From: Xanthostigma xanthostigma
Lineage: Eukaryota; Arthropoda; Insecta; Raphidioptera; Raphidiidae
Direction of reading: 5' to 3'
DNA: 64,000 bases
NCBI GenBank assembly: GCA_963575645.1
Contig: OY754468.1
Location: forward strand, 13,454,001-13,518,000
The notes beneath the pieces are model-generated. The model had not been told where the DNA came from. It worked only from the letters and a program-made list of their open reading frames with translations, and did no database searches. Every line of letters starts with the position of its first letter. The stretch's first letter is position 1. The position numbers were made by a program, and so were the translations under genes. Of this stretch, positions 32,640-45,455 are shown one piece after another.

Positions 32640-33205
32640 AGAACCTGTCAAGTGCGAGTCGGACTCGCGCACCGAGGGTTTCGTACAAATTTGTAGCTAC
32701 GTAAATATTTCGTCTCCATCACGGGAATCTAGTCTCGAAGATTTTTCCCGTTGTGCCGTTGGAAAACTGTATATCGCGGTCAGTTTACCAACTAAGTGTA
32801 TAATTGCAATGAGTTCAGATGGACTACCCGAACTGTACTGTATACCGTGATTATATCTAATAGACTAGCGGTCGTACCGTGCTGTATGAAAGAGTTCTCA
32901 TAATTGTATTTTAATAAATGTTCCAGTATACTGCTGCATAAACGCACCGTTAGCGGACTTGTATTGTATTAGAACTGTTACTGGTGTACGTGTATTTTAC
33001 AGAATGTACCTATTGTGTATAAAAAAATAGTTTTTCATTATTTAGTGTTATAGTGGCTACATTCTGTGAAAGTTTCAACTCTCTACCTATACGGTTCATG
33101 AGATACAGCTCGCTGACAGACAGACGGACGGACTTAAGAACAGCGGAGGCTTAGTAATATAGGGTCCCGTTGAGCACGCTTGGGGTATGGAACCCTAAAC
33201 ATGAT
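32640..33205 (+). repeat. Dispersed repeat of the 'GGAACCCTAAA' type
   Basis: Starts TCAAGTGCGAGTCGGACTCG and CGCACCGAGGGTTTCGTAC; ends GAAAGTTTCAACTCTCTACC, CGGTTCATGAGATACAGCTC, GACAGACAGACGGACGGAC and GGGTATGGAACCCTAAA. I know this wording from lepidopteran genomes. It is non-coding; the class is not settled for me. Confidence 0.6.
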
Positions 33206-34479
33206 ATCCTATCAATTCGTCGCACGACAACCCATAGCCGTCATTTCGTCGCTACAATTTTTCGCAAGAATAAAATAATTGTCTCTTTTTCAATACAAAA
33301 TTTAAACAAAATTGTTAACATGACATCACAAAAATCCGTTTGAATAATCAAAATATCTTGCCCAAAAGTATTTATTTTTTGATTCAATAAGAATGTTTTA
33401 ATTAATAATTTTATGTGTTTGATAATTTTTAATATGAACTTAATTGAATTGACATATTTTCAAAAATTATGCATATCCCCTGTTGCTCAAAGTAGCACAT
33501 AATATATTGAAATTTGAGAATTTTTAACACTGTAAAATGTAAATTGTTTCTCATTCGTAAACAAGCTAACTTGTTCGTTCTTATGACAGCATATCCTTTC
33601 TTTTAGTTGAAAACAAAAATTGAAAAAAACTAAAAATTTCCAAAATTATTTTCTATTATGGTTACACATTTTTTTTGTCTATTATCTCTATCCTTCGTAC
33701 TTAATCATGTCAACGTGAAATTTCGATGATGAATGCAATCTATGTTAAACTAGCTGCTCCCCGCGTCTCTGCAAAAATTGTTTTTTTTTTTTAATTTTTG
33801 TTATAAGTAGCGTATATACTTTCATATGCACTTAGTAAAAAGCTGTTATTTTGACATTACAAACAGACACTTCAATTTTATTTATAGATTAGAAAAAGAA
33901 CGCGTAATAGTCACTGAGCGAACCGTATTATACCAAGCGTGAAACTAGATTATCCATTGCTAAATAACCTACTTATATAGCATTCGGAGCGGCGTTATTT
34001 TCTTTCCGGAACAATTTGAGAATTTCCGATGGAAACCGATTCAATTTCCATTACCAGTCAGTCAAGCGACAACACATTGATAGGATTTTACACGCAATTA
34101 CGCTGCGACCTTATTGTATTAGTACAGATATATTAGAATATTTAGAAGAAATATTTCATGAACTATGGCTTTTTTTGACAACAAACTCTTAAGGTATTAC
34201 TTTCGATACCACAAGTACATATATCTGTATATCGATGTTTTTAAAATTGAAAAGTTATAGGCAGTCAAAGATAAATCATCTTAGAGTCCTACTCGTTTTT
34301 TAACACCTGTTACGAGTAACCTTCAACACCTTACACCGAATAAAAAATCCATTGAAATTTTAATATCCTAAGCTAGATAGATGAATTCCTAAAATTTGTT
34401 TTTTAAATCTATTTTTAACATATTATATAGTAACTTTATATGACGTCACTCTTCATAATTATTTGTATTAGTGCAAAAT
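33206..34479. other. No gene seen
   Basis: AT-rich. ACTAGCTGCTCCCCGCG near 33750 is an RTE-like end. Confidence 0.5.
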
Positions 34480-34503
34480 AAATCTTATCTTATCTTATCT
34501 TAT
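34480..34503. repeat. (TTATC)n tail
   Basis: AAATAAATCTTATCTTATCT and so on: five units after a GCAAAATAAAT stretch, like the simple-repeat tail of a LINE or SINE. The body upstream is not recognisable. Confidence 0.7.
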
Positions 34504-35940
34504 GCTTTTTGTCCAAAGTCGACAACTTAAGAATTTTTGTTGCTATAAGCATTTGGGTCCATTTTAGTCTAGGCAAATGGAATGAAAAATTGTTGCCGAA
34601 TTATGAAAAAAAACTAGTATATAATTTTAATTTTTATATGCTTGTTGGGATCCTTTATAATTTATATGGACTACTCTATCTGTCGACGAACTTACAACAT
34701 GATTATGAATCGTACTGTGAATCGGTACTGTTAATCGTGATTTTTTTTTATTATAATAATAAAAAGCGTTGAATAAATTAATAAATGACTTATTATGGAA
34801 CCTGCGAAGTTTTCACCTCGTGCAAAAACAAATAAAAAAAGTAAAAGACTGTAATAGTACCACGTCATTTTAATGCTGGTGATTAAATATTTTACCAAGT
34901 AGATTTTATATTTAGTTTCAATATTGAAAACTTAATTTATTAATAATTTGAATAGTTATTATTATTAAATAACATTAAGAATTTTGATAGAAAAAAAAAA
35001 TAAAGTTAACTTCAAACTGAAAATACATTTTGACAGATGCCTATTTTTAGGTTAGGAACTTACCTGTTGCAATAAAGTAATGTTTCAATCATTTTATTGC
35101 ATTTCAAAAAATTCACAATTGCACTGTATACAGTAGGGACTATGGGAAATTATACCGCATCGTCACCGTGTTTTTCAAGCTCCGCCTATTTAACGGAACC
35201 CAATAACTAAATGTTTTTTTTTTCATTTTATCGAGATAGGACAAAAAATATTGTTTAGGGCATCAAATCTATGGATTCCTAGAGATTTTTTTTTCAGGTA
35301 GAAGGTACTCCTAGCACGTGTTAAAAAATATGTAAAAATCTATGATGATTTATACTTTGGCTTTTTTCAGTTGTAGATAGGGGACTAAAGGCAGAATTAA
35401 CCTTGTTATTTTCTTTATAAACATCTGTATTTTAAATTTAAAATTCGATAAAAACATAATGTTGCTGTTGAAAAGTACATAAGGTTTTAGTCATTGGTTT
35501 TCAAGACGAATCATTCAGCGTGTGAATTTCTGGATCGAAAACACACTATTAGAAAAATAAGTGTAGCACATGTATTTTGTTGAAAAAAAAATTATCGTAT
35601 GGATATTTTTTTGTCCGAGTAACGATTTAGAAAACAAATAGGAAAAATTAACACCGACCGCTCTTGAGAAAACTTTTCGTTTGGGAACTTTTTAGTATCA
35701 ATTATTTCTAACCTTTTTTAGAAAGTCATTGTTCATGAATTACTGTTAGTCTAAGATCCGGTATTACAAATATATTATACTCTCATCTGTATTTTTTCAA
35801 TTCCTTGAGTCCTATTCTCTCATCTTAGGCTCGATTGTTAAGATTAACAAATGGGGGAAATTGATCCAAAAAAGTTAATTAGAATTTATTTAAATTTTTG
35901 GTTAACGTCTGATTATAGGCCGGTCATATCTAACATTAAA
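34504..35940. other. No gene seen
   Basis: AT-rich. An 87-residue open frame at 34509-34772 has no motif. Confidence 0.5.
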
Positions 35941-37175
35941 CTCGCAAACTAACATGTAGTTCTGATTTTTTAATATGTTGTTAGGACCACTACCAGTAGC
36001 GTATATCCAAGTTTGCAGCTTCGATAGACCTGTGCAGCACTCAAAAAAAAGCGAAATTTTCGTACTTTTTTTGGTATTCTCAATATAGGTCTTAAACTAT
36101 GCATTTTTTTTATAAAATATTTTTTATACGTTTTTAAGTAGACTAAACTTGCTACAATCTGAGACAAGAACCGGCTCTGTAGGTTCAATACTTACCGAGA
36201 TACAGCTTTCTAAAAATTGACCAGTTTTTTCAAAAAAGTGAAATTTTAAGATTTGGTCAATTTTTGACCCCGATATCGGGGAAAATACTCATTTTAAGGG
36301 TAATACCATAGGAACATATATTGTAGCAAATGTAATTAGCTTTAATTTAAGCAGAGAACGACGTCTGTAGGCCATATAGTTTACTCACAAATTTTAAAAA
36401 TCCAAAAAATGAGAAAACTGCATTTTCGCAAATTTAAATTTAATACCTAGTAATCGTTATGTAAATCCATTCAGTGATTTTAATGTGGTTGAGTAACAAA
36501 ATTGAGTAACATAGTAGCATAAACGAGTTTTTTACAAAATGGCTGAAATACGACGGTATTTTGTCAAAAACTGCATAATTTTTTTATGATGTTATCAATA
36601 TTATGTTATTTTTTTTTTATTATGTTACTCGTTTATGCTACTATGTTACTCAATTTTGTTACTCAACCACATTAAAATCACTGAATGGATTTACATAACG
36701 ATTACTAGGTATTAAATTTAAATTTGCGAAAATGCAGTTTTCTCATTTTTTGGATTTTTAAAATTTGTGAGTAGTGGTTTGGTTCCGAACTTATACTTCT
36801 AGACACGTTTTCTTAAGCTCTTTTCAAAAGTTTTTTTTTGATAAGCAATCAATAAGAATAAGTGCAAAAGTTCCTTAGTGCGTAGCTTAATCAATATGTA
36901 AGTGTTTAAAATTACAGTTTTTCTGCTACAATCTTTCTTTTCTCGTCTTTTTGTAAAATATTTATTTGACAATTAGCAAATTCTCAGAACTTTTCCCTGA
37001 CATCTGTTGCCGTCCTAGGCAACCTCAGTTTATCATATTTAAACTAGAGACCATTAAATCGACATAAGATTGTGCACGCAGTTCTATTTCTCATCGTCGG
37101 AGCGCGCGCGCTCTGACCTGAAACAAATAAAATACATAATTAATAACAAACAAATTATAAATATAAAACCTCAAA

Positions 37176-38610
37176 ATGCATAAAAATCAACAAACTAATA
37201 AACCTCCTAATGTAATAAAACCAGATACCCCAACTCTTTTACCTTCTTCTTCCGAATCATTTTCAAACTTAAACAAATTATCTCAACTAAAAAACACACA
37301 GCAAATGTCCTACTCAGCCGCCGCATCCGAGAAACAAACCAAAGAAAATGCAATCGTTCTTCCAGCAATCGAAAACTTTGAATTGTGGGAATACGTTGAA
37401 GCAGTAGGAGACATAATGAAACCCGAAAACATTACTCACGCATTCAAAATCTCAGGTGAAAGAATCTGCATTTATTTTATTAAAAAAAGCCAAGTTACCT
37501 ACTTCGTAAATAACTTCCCCACAATTAAAATTCAGAATAAAACTCTTTCAACGAGACGTCTTATATCCCCCGGCAAAAAACTGATAATATCAGGAGTTCA
37601 TCCAATAATATCAAACAACCAATTGGAATTTCTTCTAAAGGAGCACAACATCAGACCTCTTTCTAATATAACTTATATCAGAATCTTCACAACAAACCCC
37701 AAACTCCAGCACGTTAAGTCTTCACGGAAGATTGTTTTCGTTAACATGGAAGATAACATTCCTTCTTCTCTAGAAATTGAAGCTGATGGGGAGCTTCACA
37801 GGATTTTCCTTAACGCTGAAGAAGATAAATGCAAGTTTTGCGACTCAAAAACACATTCCTCTTCACGATGCAGCCAAAAAAATCGCCAAGATCTTCAGCC
37901 ACGTGCAAACGTAGAAGAAGAAGATCTTTCCCAACAGTCCCAGCTACCTCACTGCTCCACGATTACAACTGAGGCTATTGTACATAGTGAACCCGCTCAG
38001 AAAATTTTAAAACCAATTCAAACTTCAGTTACAGAGGATAGAGAAGCACACATCCTAGAAGAATCAATGAAAATGGAGATTGAAAAAGCCTCGTATAAAC
38101 GACTACATTCTATTACAAATTCCGAAGACTCACAGGAAATACAAGAATTCCCCCTTCCTTCAAGTATACCAGAACAATCCGACATCAACAGTGATACTTT
38201 CACACCCCCATCTCAAAAAAAAAAGTCGAGGAAAAAAACGAAGGAAACAAACAACTGAACAGGAAAGGAATGAAAAAAAAATTGAGTTGTTAACGGAGGA
38301 GATAAAACCTTTTATGGATCTTCATAAGGAAGACTTTATAGTCTCTTTTGAACAACTTATTGACATCTTATCACACTCAAAAAACTCCATTGAATTGATT
38401 GAAACTAGTAAAAAATATACAAACGACATCGACGACATTAAAGATATACTAAACAAAATTTACCCGGAAGTAACCAGCAAAACAGTGAAAGCCTCACTTA
38501 CCCGAACCATCACCAAAATTTTGAAATCTAAAACCGAAGACTCTGACTCAGATGAAACCTTTACAAACACAGAAGACGTTTCAGAAGCCTCAGAACTAAA
38601 AACAGATTAA
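37176..38610 (+). pseudogene. LINE ORF1 (gag-like RNA-binding protein), frame shift at an A-run
   Basis: The main frame runs 37176-38258 (360 codons): Ser/Thr/Pro-rich N-terminus, a region (about 65-210) with the beta-strand pattern of ORF1 RRM-like folds, and one CCHC zinc knuckle at C219, C222, H227, C232. At ten A (38215-38224) the frame changes: the next frame continues open to 38610 with Lys-rich KKRRKQTTEQERN, then FIVSFEQLIDILSH and an acidic end. Either one base was gained or lost, or the A-run is a slippage site; the first is simpler. It would coat element RNA in ribonucleoprotein particles. It ends 74 bases before ORF2. Confidence 0.8.
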
Positions 38611-38684
38611 AGAAGGAACAAAAAAATAAAATAAAACAATAAAAAATCAAATTTTCGACAAACAAATATTAAAATACTTCATAA

Positions 38685-41600
38685 ATGTTTATACTGCAAT
38701 GGAACCTCAATGGGTTCTTCAACAATTATAACGAACTTCAGCTCCTGCTTTTTCAATACTCCCCCGAAATAGCTACTCTTCAAGAAACACACCTTCGGCC
38801 TACAGATACAGTAAACATAAAGGGTTATACCGATATTCGATTCGACAAAATGACAGGAAACAGAGCGAAAGGTGGTTCAATGATTTTAATCAAAAATTCA
38901 ATTTTTTTTTCACAATTAAAACTTCAGGCAAATTTTCAAGCTGTTGGGGCTCGTGTCCATACTAGGAATCACGGAGAGTTCTCAATTTGCAGCATCTACA
39001 TTCCTCCTGACCAAGAAATTACGGAATCCGACTTTCAAAATTTACTAAACCGGATCCCAGAACCACTCCTACTCGTAGGTGATTTCAACGCACACAGTTC
39101 TTTTTGGGGAAACAGATATTCAAACAGTAAAGGAAAAGTAATAGAAGAAATACTCACCGAAAACCATAACATCTGCTTATTGAACAGTGGCCTGCCAACG
39201 CATTTGAATGTCTCAAATGGGAATACGTCCATTATTGACCTTTCCTTTGCGTCTTCAAGCATCACTCCAAAAATTTACTGGAACACTCACCCAGATCTCA
39301 ACAACAGTGATCACTTTCCAATTATAATTACCTTAGCTGACAAAGAACAACACGAGTCTAAAACGCACTTAAACTTCAAAAAAGCGGACTGGGATTCTTT
39401 TGAAGCTCTGCTCAACTTCGATGATAATATTCCAGATCCATTGGCTAGAATTGACCACTTCTACCAAATTATTAAAAGCGCAAGAGATGAAACGATTCCT
39501 GCAACACAAAACGCCTTTAAAAAAAGAGTTCCATGGTGGAACCATGAATTACATATTGCCATAAAAGCTAGGAAAAAAGCTCTCAGAAAATACCACAGCA
39601 CCAAAACTACAGAAGCCAAAATAGAATTCAAAAAAGCACGAGCTAAAGCTAGATTTCTCACAAAAAAAGCCAAAAAAGAAAGCTGGCAAAATTTTGTCTC
39701 GACTATAAACACATCAACCCCCGACTCCGAAATTTGGAAAAATATAAATAAAATAAACAACAATAAATTCAAGCAAATATCAGCTCTACAAGTAGACGAC
39801 AAAATATATACGGGAAACAAAGAAATGGCCGACTTGTTTCAATCCTTTTTTGAAAACATATCCAAAAATCAACCCCTTGATGCTAAAGCCAAACCAAAAG
39901 AGCCTCCTGTCAACATTTCTAATTTTAATTTTTCCAGTCAGAATGAAGAAAATTGCAACGCGGACTTTTCTATGGTAGAATTGAAACATGCCATAGATAA
40001 CATTAAAAAAAATAACCCAGGCCCCGATGACTTTCACCCCGAATTACTAAAAAAAATTCCCATAAATAAACTTGATTTCTTCTTAAAAACAATAAATATG
40101 CTTTGGCAAAATAACTTATTACCCAGTAAATGGAAAGAATCAGTAATAATCCCGATTCCGAAACCAAGCAAAAATTCATTAAATCCAAATAACTATCGAC
40201 CTATATCCCTAACCAGCGTTTTGTGCAAAACCTACGAAAGAATGGTCAATAATAGACTTATCTGGGAATTAGAACATAATAATCTACTAAACAGCAAACA
40301 ATTCGGATTTAGAAAAATGAGATCTATTATGGATGTACACGCAGAACTTACTATAGAGATTCACAACGCATTTGTGAATAAACAGTATATCGTCGGTGAT
40401 ATGGCAATATCTCCTATCTGACAAATTTTGGAAAATTAGATTTTTAACGTTGGCTGGTACCTAAGGTTACAGCGCATGTGTAGGTAATACCGCATAAATT
40501 ACAAAAAATTCTAAAATAGTATTATAACACTGCAAAAATATCTCCTATCTGAAAGTGGTAATATCTGGTTTGAAATACATCCTATCTGCGCATAATGTGT
40601 TGTAACACTGTGTGGATAATCTAACCTAGAAAGTCGGTAAGTTTAATCTATTTATTTTTTAGTATTGTAAGGCTTTATTTTCATAAAGTTGCTTTTACAC
40701 GTTAAAACAACACGTGCTTTTCAAGTAATAATTTTATAAAACTTGTTTGGAATTTGCTAATATTTGTAAATTCGTTTTTGTTGAGGCTACTGTAGATAGA
40801 AAGTATTATTAATACAAATACTCTGACTTGCTTTGGTAGATAGGAGGTATTTTAACAACTTTTATTCTATTCCAGAAAACAGTAATTATGAACAATTCAA
40901 GATCAAAAAATTTTTGCTTATGTCATTGGCTTTAACTAACAATGAAGATGCTGTTAATAGCAGTCAACAGCCGGTCGAAAAAGTTGCTAACGTTTTTTTT
41001 GAAGAAAATTTTCTGGTAAGGTACTATAGTAATGTTATAGAAATAATTAATTTATAATTCACACATGTGTTGTAAATTTAATTTACTTAAAAAGAAACCA
41101 GTTAATACTAGGTAAATCTTTGTTTTTCAGATACCATCTTCTTTCGAACAAAATAATAATATAACTATCAGCGATCCAAATACACAATTTGACGATATAC
41201 CTATAATATTTGCTGACGATGAGGACAATTTGAATGAAACTGTAATCCCTAACATCACTGAAACAAACTTCCAAGTTTGTAATGAAACCGAAAGTCTCAA
41301 CCTTCCCATGATATCTGAAAGTGAAGAAAATGAATATTTGGCTCAAAACAAAGATTGTGATGAAAATGAAAAAAAACAGAGATAACTCAGAGCTTTTAGA
41401 TCCAGAACCCAGAACCCTACGAAACTATTAAATTAGAATATGACTTCTTCTTAGATTTTTCCATTCCAGAAAATCAGCGGTATAAGTCTATAAGACCGGG
41501 CAAGAAAAAATCTGACCCAACTGTTACTGATATAAAGGCGATAAAATACGACCACAATGGAGATTTGCGAGTAAAAACTAATATCACTTCCGACTGGTTT

Positions 41601-44294
41601 GAGCTTCCAATAAGGACTAATCCTAAAGCACCAATTAATACTTTCCCAAGGTTACACAAAGCTCCTCTCAAAATAACTAAAAAAAATGGTGCCATTTACA
41701 GGAATTAAAAGGTGTGATCCCCAAGGACTGCCACGTTTACTATGATTCTCTTTCTTACAATGAAAACTAATAAGATTTTTTGTGTGAAAATACCCCTTTA
41801 CTTTTTGTACCTTAATCAATCCAAAGTTTAAAATTTAGAATACCTCGTTACTTTCAGCAACCTACTTCATACTTAGAGCTAATGGCCTTGCTGCCGAAGC
41901 CTCATAATATAAAAAAAAAAAAAAAATTAGAATACTATTTAAGTTTACATTATATTTTGTGAAAATGTTTTTTGTTCTTTAATAAATGTTTAAAAGTTTT
42001 TAATTTATATTAAGTATGTAAGATTCAGATTTTGTGAAAATGGCTATTTTTTCACTATAATAAATCATTCAATGTTTATAATTTAAATGATTTAAATTTC
42101 TCCTAACTAACAAATGTTCTAAATCAATATCTTCTATCTGCCCTAATTTATTAATTAATGTAAAAATATAACTAGAACTTATTGAAATAATGTATTTATT
42201 CCTTTTTAAAACAACCAAATCTTAATTAGAACATTAATACAAGTACTACTGCCATAAAGTGGTTTTTTGTTCCTCCTGAAAATTTGGCATTTTGCATATA
42301 GGAGGTATTGCCGTATCACCGACGATATGATAGCCGTATTCTTCGACATTCATAAAGCCTATGACCGGTTGTGTAAAAATAATATACTAACTCAACTATA
42401 CAAATGGGGTTTCAGAGGAAATCTTCCTAAGTTCATTAACAACCTTCTAACGAGCCGCACCATTCAAACAAAGGTCAACAATGAAACTTCAAAAAAAGGT
42501 CTTTTTGAAAACGGTATTCCACAGGGGTCGGTTATTAGTCCAACTCTTTTTAATATTGCCGTCGACTCTATAAAAAACATTTTCAAACCTCCAATTCAGC
42601 ACTGCATGTTTGCTGACGACCTAATAGTATATATTAGATGCAAAGACATAAACTTCGCTCAAAGGAAAATTCAGCAAACTTTAAACGATTTGCAAGTTTG
42701 GGCAGCAAATAATGGACTTCAATTTTCCACAGACAAAACAGAATGCATCAATTTTAACAGATTATCAAAACAAATTCACAATCCCTCCTTTATACTAAAT
42801 AATGAACCCATTAAATTCACAAACGATAAAAAAGTATTAGGTATGGTATACGATAACAGACTTTCATGGAAAAGTCATATAAATCAACTAAAAACTAAAT
42901 GCATGTCAAAGTTAAATATGATAAAAATGATAAGCAAACAGAACTGGGGAGCAGACAGAAGTTCAATATTAAAAATTTACAAAAGTAAAATCCTTTCGGT
43001 ACTCGATTTTGGAAGCCAATTTTATCAAGACGCCTCAGCAACAGCATTAAAAAAACTGGATCCCATCCATCACTTAGGACTAAGACTCTCATCAGGCGCT
43101 TTTCGCTCTAGTCCCGCAATAAGTCTTTATGCTGAAGCCGGTGAACCCCCCTTGAGGATTCGAAGAAGACAAATAAGTGCAAACTTCTTCCTAAAAATGT
43201 TATCAAACAAGGATCATCCTTCAGGTAATAAAATCAGATATCCACAATTCAGACTAATGTACAGACACCGTAAACAACAAAAAATTTCTGCATTTCATAA
43301 ATTCACCAAAACTTTTGAAAAATCTATAAACGTAATGGAAAATGAACAGCTGGAAACCCCCTACTGGTTACACGGACAACTTTACTTTATCGAAACCCTC
43401 CACACGCTTCCAAAAGAAACAACTCATCCAGCCTTTTATCGACAGCGGTTTAAAGAAACAATTAGCAACTATCCAGATCACACTATTTTTTACACAGACG
43501 GCTCGAAAATAGAAGACAAAACAGGCTGCGCTATCAGGTACAAGAAAACGTCAAAAAAATTTCGACTCCCGAGTGAATTTAGTGTTTATTCTGCAGAGTT
43601 GTACGCTATTTTTTCAGCCCTTGAAGAAATTAAAGTAATGAATCCAAAGAAATTCATAATCTGCACAGATTCCCGCAGCGCAGTCTCTGCCTTAAAAAAC
43701 TCTCAACTCGAAAACCCTCTGATAGTTAGAATTTTAAACAGCATTGAGAACATTACCCGTAACGGCAAGGAAATTTTGCTTTTCTGGATCCCCGGACACT
43801 GTGGCATTTCTGGTAACGAACTGGTCGATGATGATGCCCGAGAGGCCGCTATGTCGGTATCTCCTTTCACCACCGATAAAATGACTTTCAACGACCTGAA
43901 AAACTGCATCCAAAACAAAATTAAAAGAGAATGGGTAAATGAATGGACAAACATTACAGATAACAAACTAAAAAACATAAAACCAGATATAAAGAAATGG
44001 CATACATCCTTCCAACAACAAAGAAAACTAGAAACAGCACTCACAAGACTCCGAATCGGACACACGGCCTTGACTCATTCATTTATATTTGAAAAAAAAT
44101 CCCCTCCGATATGCGAGACATGTAATCTCCCACTCACAGTAAGACATATCCTCGAAACCTGCTACAAATACCAAAAAGAAAGAATAGTGTATAACTTACC
44201 ATCTAAAGTTGAAGATATTTTAAAAGATGACCTCGCCACTATCAATAATCTTTTCCTTTTTCTGACAAACACCGACCTGAAAAATAAAATCTAA
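38685..44294 (+). CDS. LINE ORF2: AP endonuclease - reverse transcriptase - RNase H, split by a DNA transposon
   Basis: Starts MFILQWNLNGF. Endonuclease: N7, E34 (LQETH), VGDFNAH with D133 and N135, SDH at 208-210. Reverse transcriptase: PGPDDFHPELLKK, YRPISLTSVLCKTYERM, then the insertion 40391-42324, then IAVFFDIHKAYDRL, GIPQGSVISPTLFN and the catalytic FADD (CMFADDLIVYI). RNase H: FYTDGSK, AELYAI, CTDSRSAVSAL and GNELVDDDAREAA carry the four acidic residues. C-terminal finger C-x2-C-x7-H-x4-C (CETCNLPLTVRH). It nicks target DNA and primes cDNA there. Each half is open: 38685-40390 and from 42329 to a TAA at 44294. The only visible defect is the insertion, which falls between the RT fingers and the first catalytic aspartate. 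Confidence 0.9.
40391..42324. mobile_element. 1.93-kb DNA transposon of unassigned superfamily inside the LINE
   Basis: The ends CGTCGGTGATATGGCAATAT and (inward from the right) CGTCGGTGATACGGCAATAC continue with CTCCTAT; about 30-bp inverted repeats with three mismatches. Flanked by ATAT (40387-40390, 42325-42328), and removing the element with one ATAT restores the LINE reading frame. The box AATATCTCCTATCTG recurs in both end regions (40538, 40575, inverted at 40840 and 42296, variant at 42124), as expected of transposase-binding repeats. It carries a degraded gene (next entry). Termini fit no superfamily I can name. Confidence 0.85.
40833..41787 (+). pseudogene. Degraded intron-containing gene of the DNA transposon
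   Basis: A coding stretch ending NNEDAVNSSQQPVEKVANVF, FEENFL stops at a consensus donor (CTG|GTAAGG, 41016). An acceptor TTTTTCAG ends at 41130. The next exon (IPSSFEQNNNITISDPNTQF, acidic) joins in phase and runs to a TAA at 41383. Downstream, in a shifted frame, a basic stretch RPGKKKSDPTVTDIKAIKYD, then DWFELPIRTNPKAPINTFPR leads to an A8 run. In yet another frame ELKGVIPKDCHVYYDSLSYN ends at a stop. At least two frameshifts separate these parts. I recognise no DDE, THAP or other domain, so function is unknown; an accessory protein or a transposase end are possible. Confidence 0.55.
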
Positions 44295-45455
44295 TAATAA
44301 ATGACGCCAAAACTGAATTAAAATCAAGTGAACAAATAATAATTAACTAAAATAAAAAAAATAATAATAATAATAATAAAGTAAATAAATAAAACATTAC
44401 CTTCCTTCGTTATAAATCAATGTGAGCTAGTGTAAAAATAATAAAAAAGTCCCATAAAGAACAATCAAAACTTTAAAGTCTCGTCAGTTTTTAATTTCTT
44501 GGGTTAACACCATCAACAACTTCTTCATCATTACCGTCACAGTTTCCTAAACTCATCATAGACGTCACCATCAGTTTGTCTTCTTCACCATCTTCTGCTT
44601 CATCTTCTTCTTCATCTTCATCACATTCTTCAACATCAGCATCTTTCAACATTCACAATTAGCAGTTATATCTTATAGAACAGTGTAACCTATTCTTTCT
44701 TTTTTAGTAACGCATATAGCCTCGCTGCTGCGCGTTTATGTATATAAAAAAAAAAAAAAAAAAAAAATTGTGAGTAAACTATATGGCCTACAGACGTCGT
44801 TCTCTGCTTAAATTAAAGCTAATTACATTTGCTACAATATATGTTCCTATGGTATTACCCTTAAAATGAGTATTTTCCCCGATATCGGGGTCAAAAATTG
44901 ACCAAATCTTAAAATTTCACTTTTTTGAAAAAACTGGTCAATTTTTAGAAAGCTGTATCTCGGTAAGTATTGAACCTACAGAGCTGGTTCTTGTCTCAGA
45001 TTGTAGCAATTTTAGTCTACTTAAAAACGTATAAAAAATATTTTATAAAAAAAATGCATAGTTTAAGACCTATATTGAGAATACCAAAAAAAGTACGAAA
45101 ATTTCGCTTTTTTTTGAGTGCTGCACAGGTCTATCGAAGCTGCAAACTTGGATATACGCTACTGGTAGTGGTCCTAACAACATATTAAAAAATCAGAACT
45201 ACATGTTAGTTTGCGAGATTAGCGATTTTTAGTGTAAAATATGACTGGGCTCTTCAATAAATAAAATTATCGACCAATTTTTTAGATAAATGTATTACAA
45301 AAATATATAATTATAATTAAATAAATTTACGTTTCGGTCCGGATTTTCTTCAGAACTGAGCTAAAAAATATAAAAATTAATTAATATTTAGTGTCTATAA
45401 TAGAATTCAGTTTCAGTTTTTTTATATTGAAATATTTGTGAAAAAATAATAACCA

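Larger units (their letters stand above)
36774..44767 (+). mobile_element. I-like non-LTR retrotransposon, near full length
   Basis: Bracketed by the 9-bp duplication TTGTGAGTA (36765-36773, 44768-44776) and ending in about 22 A. A 402-bp 5' UTR, ORF1, ORF2 with endonuclease-reverse transcriptase-RNase H, and a 3' UTR with a (CTT)-rich part near 44580-44640. Without the DNA transposon inside, it is about 6.06 kb. RNase H after the reverse transcriptase points to the I group (I, LOA and relatives) and away from Jockey. A full-length 5' end and an ORF2 with no stop other than those from the insertion suggest recent movement. Confidence 0.9.
35941..45217. mobile_element. Foldback element, host of the nested LINE
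   Basis: Left arm 35941-36525 (CTCGCAAACTAACATGTAGT inward). The right arm is in two pieces, 36627-36773 and 44768-45217, because the LINE landed in it. The arms match almost base for base (585 and 597 bp); the loop is about 100 bp. Without the LINE it would be about 1.28 kb. The mirrored 72-residue open frames at 35970-36188 and 44970-45188 are the same arm read on opposite strands and not genes. No clear target duplication (ATTAAA before, ATTAGC after). Confidence 0.9.

Noticed and set aside
35970..36188. 72-codon ORF repeated on the opposite strand at 44970-45188
   Set aside because: The two are the arms of one foldback, so identity follows from the inverted repeat and not from coding constraint.
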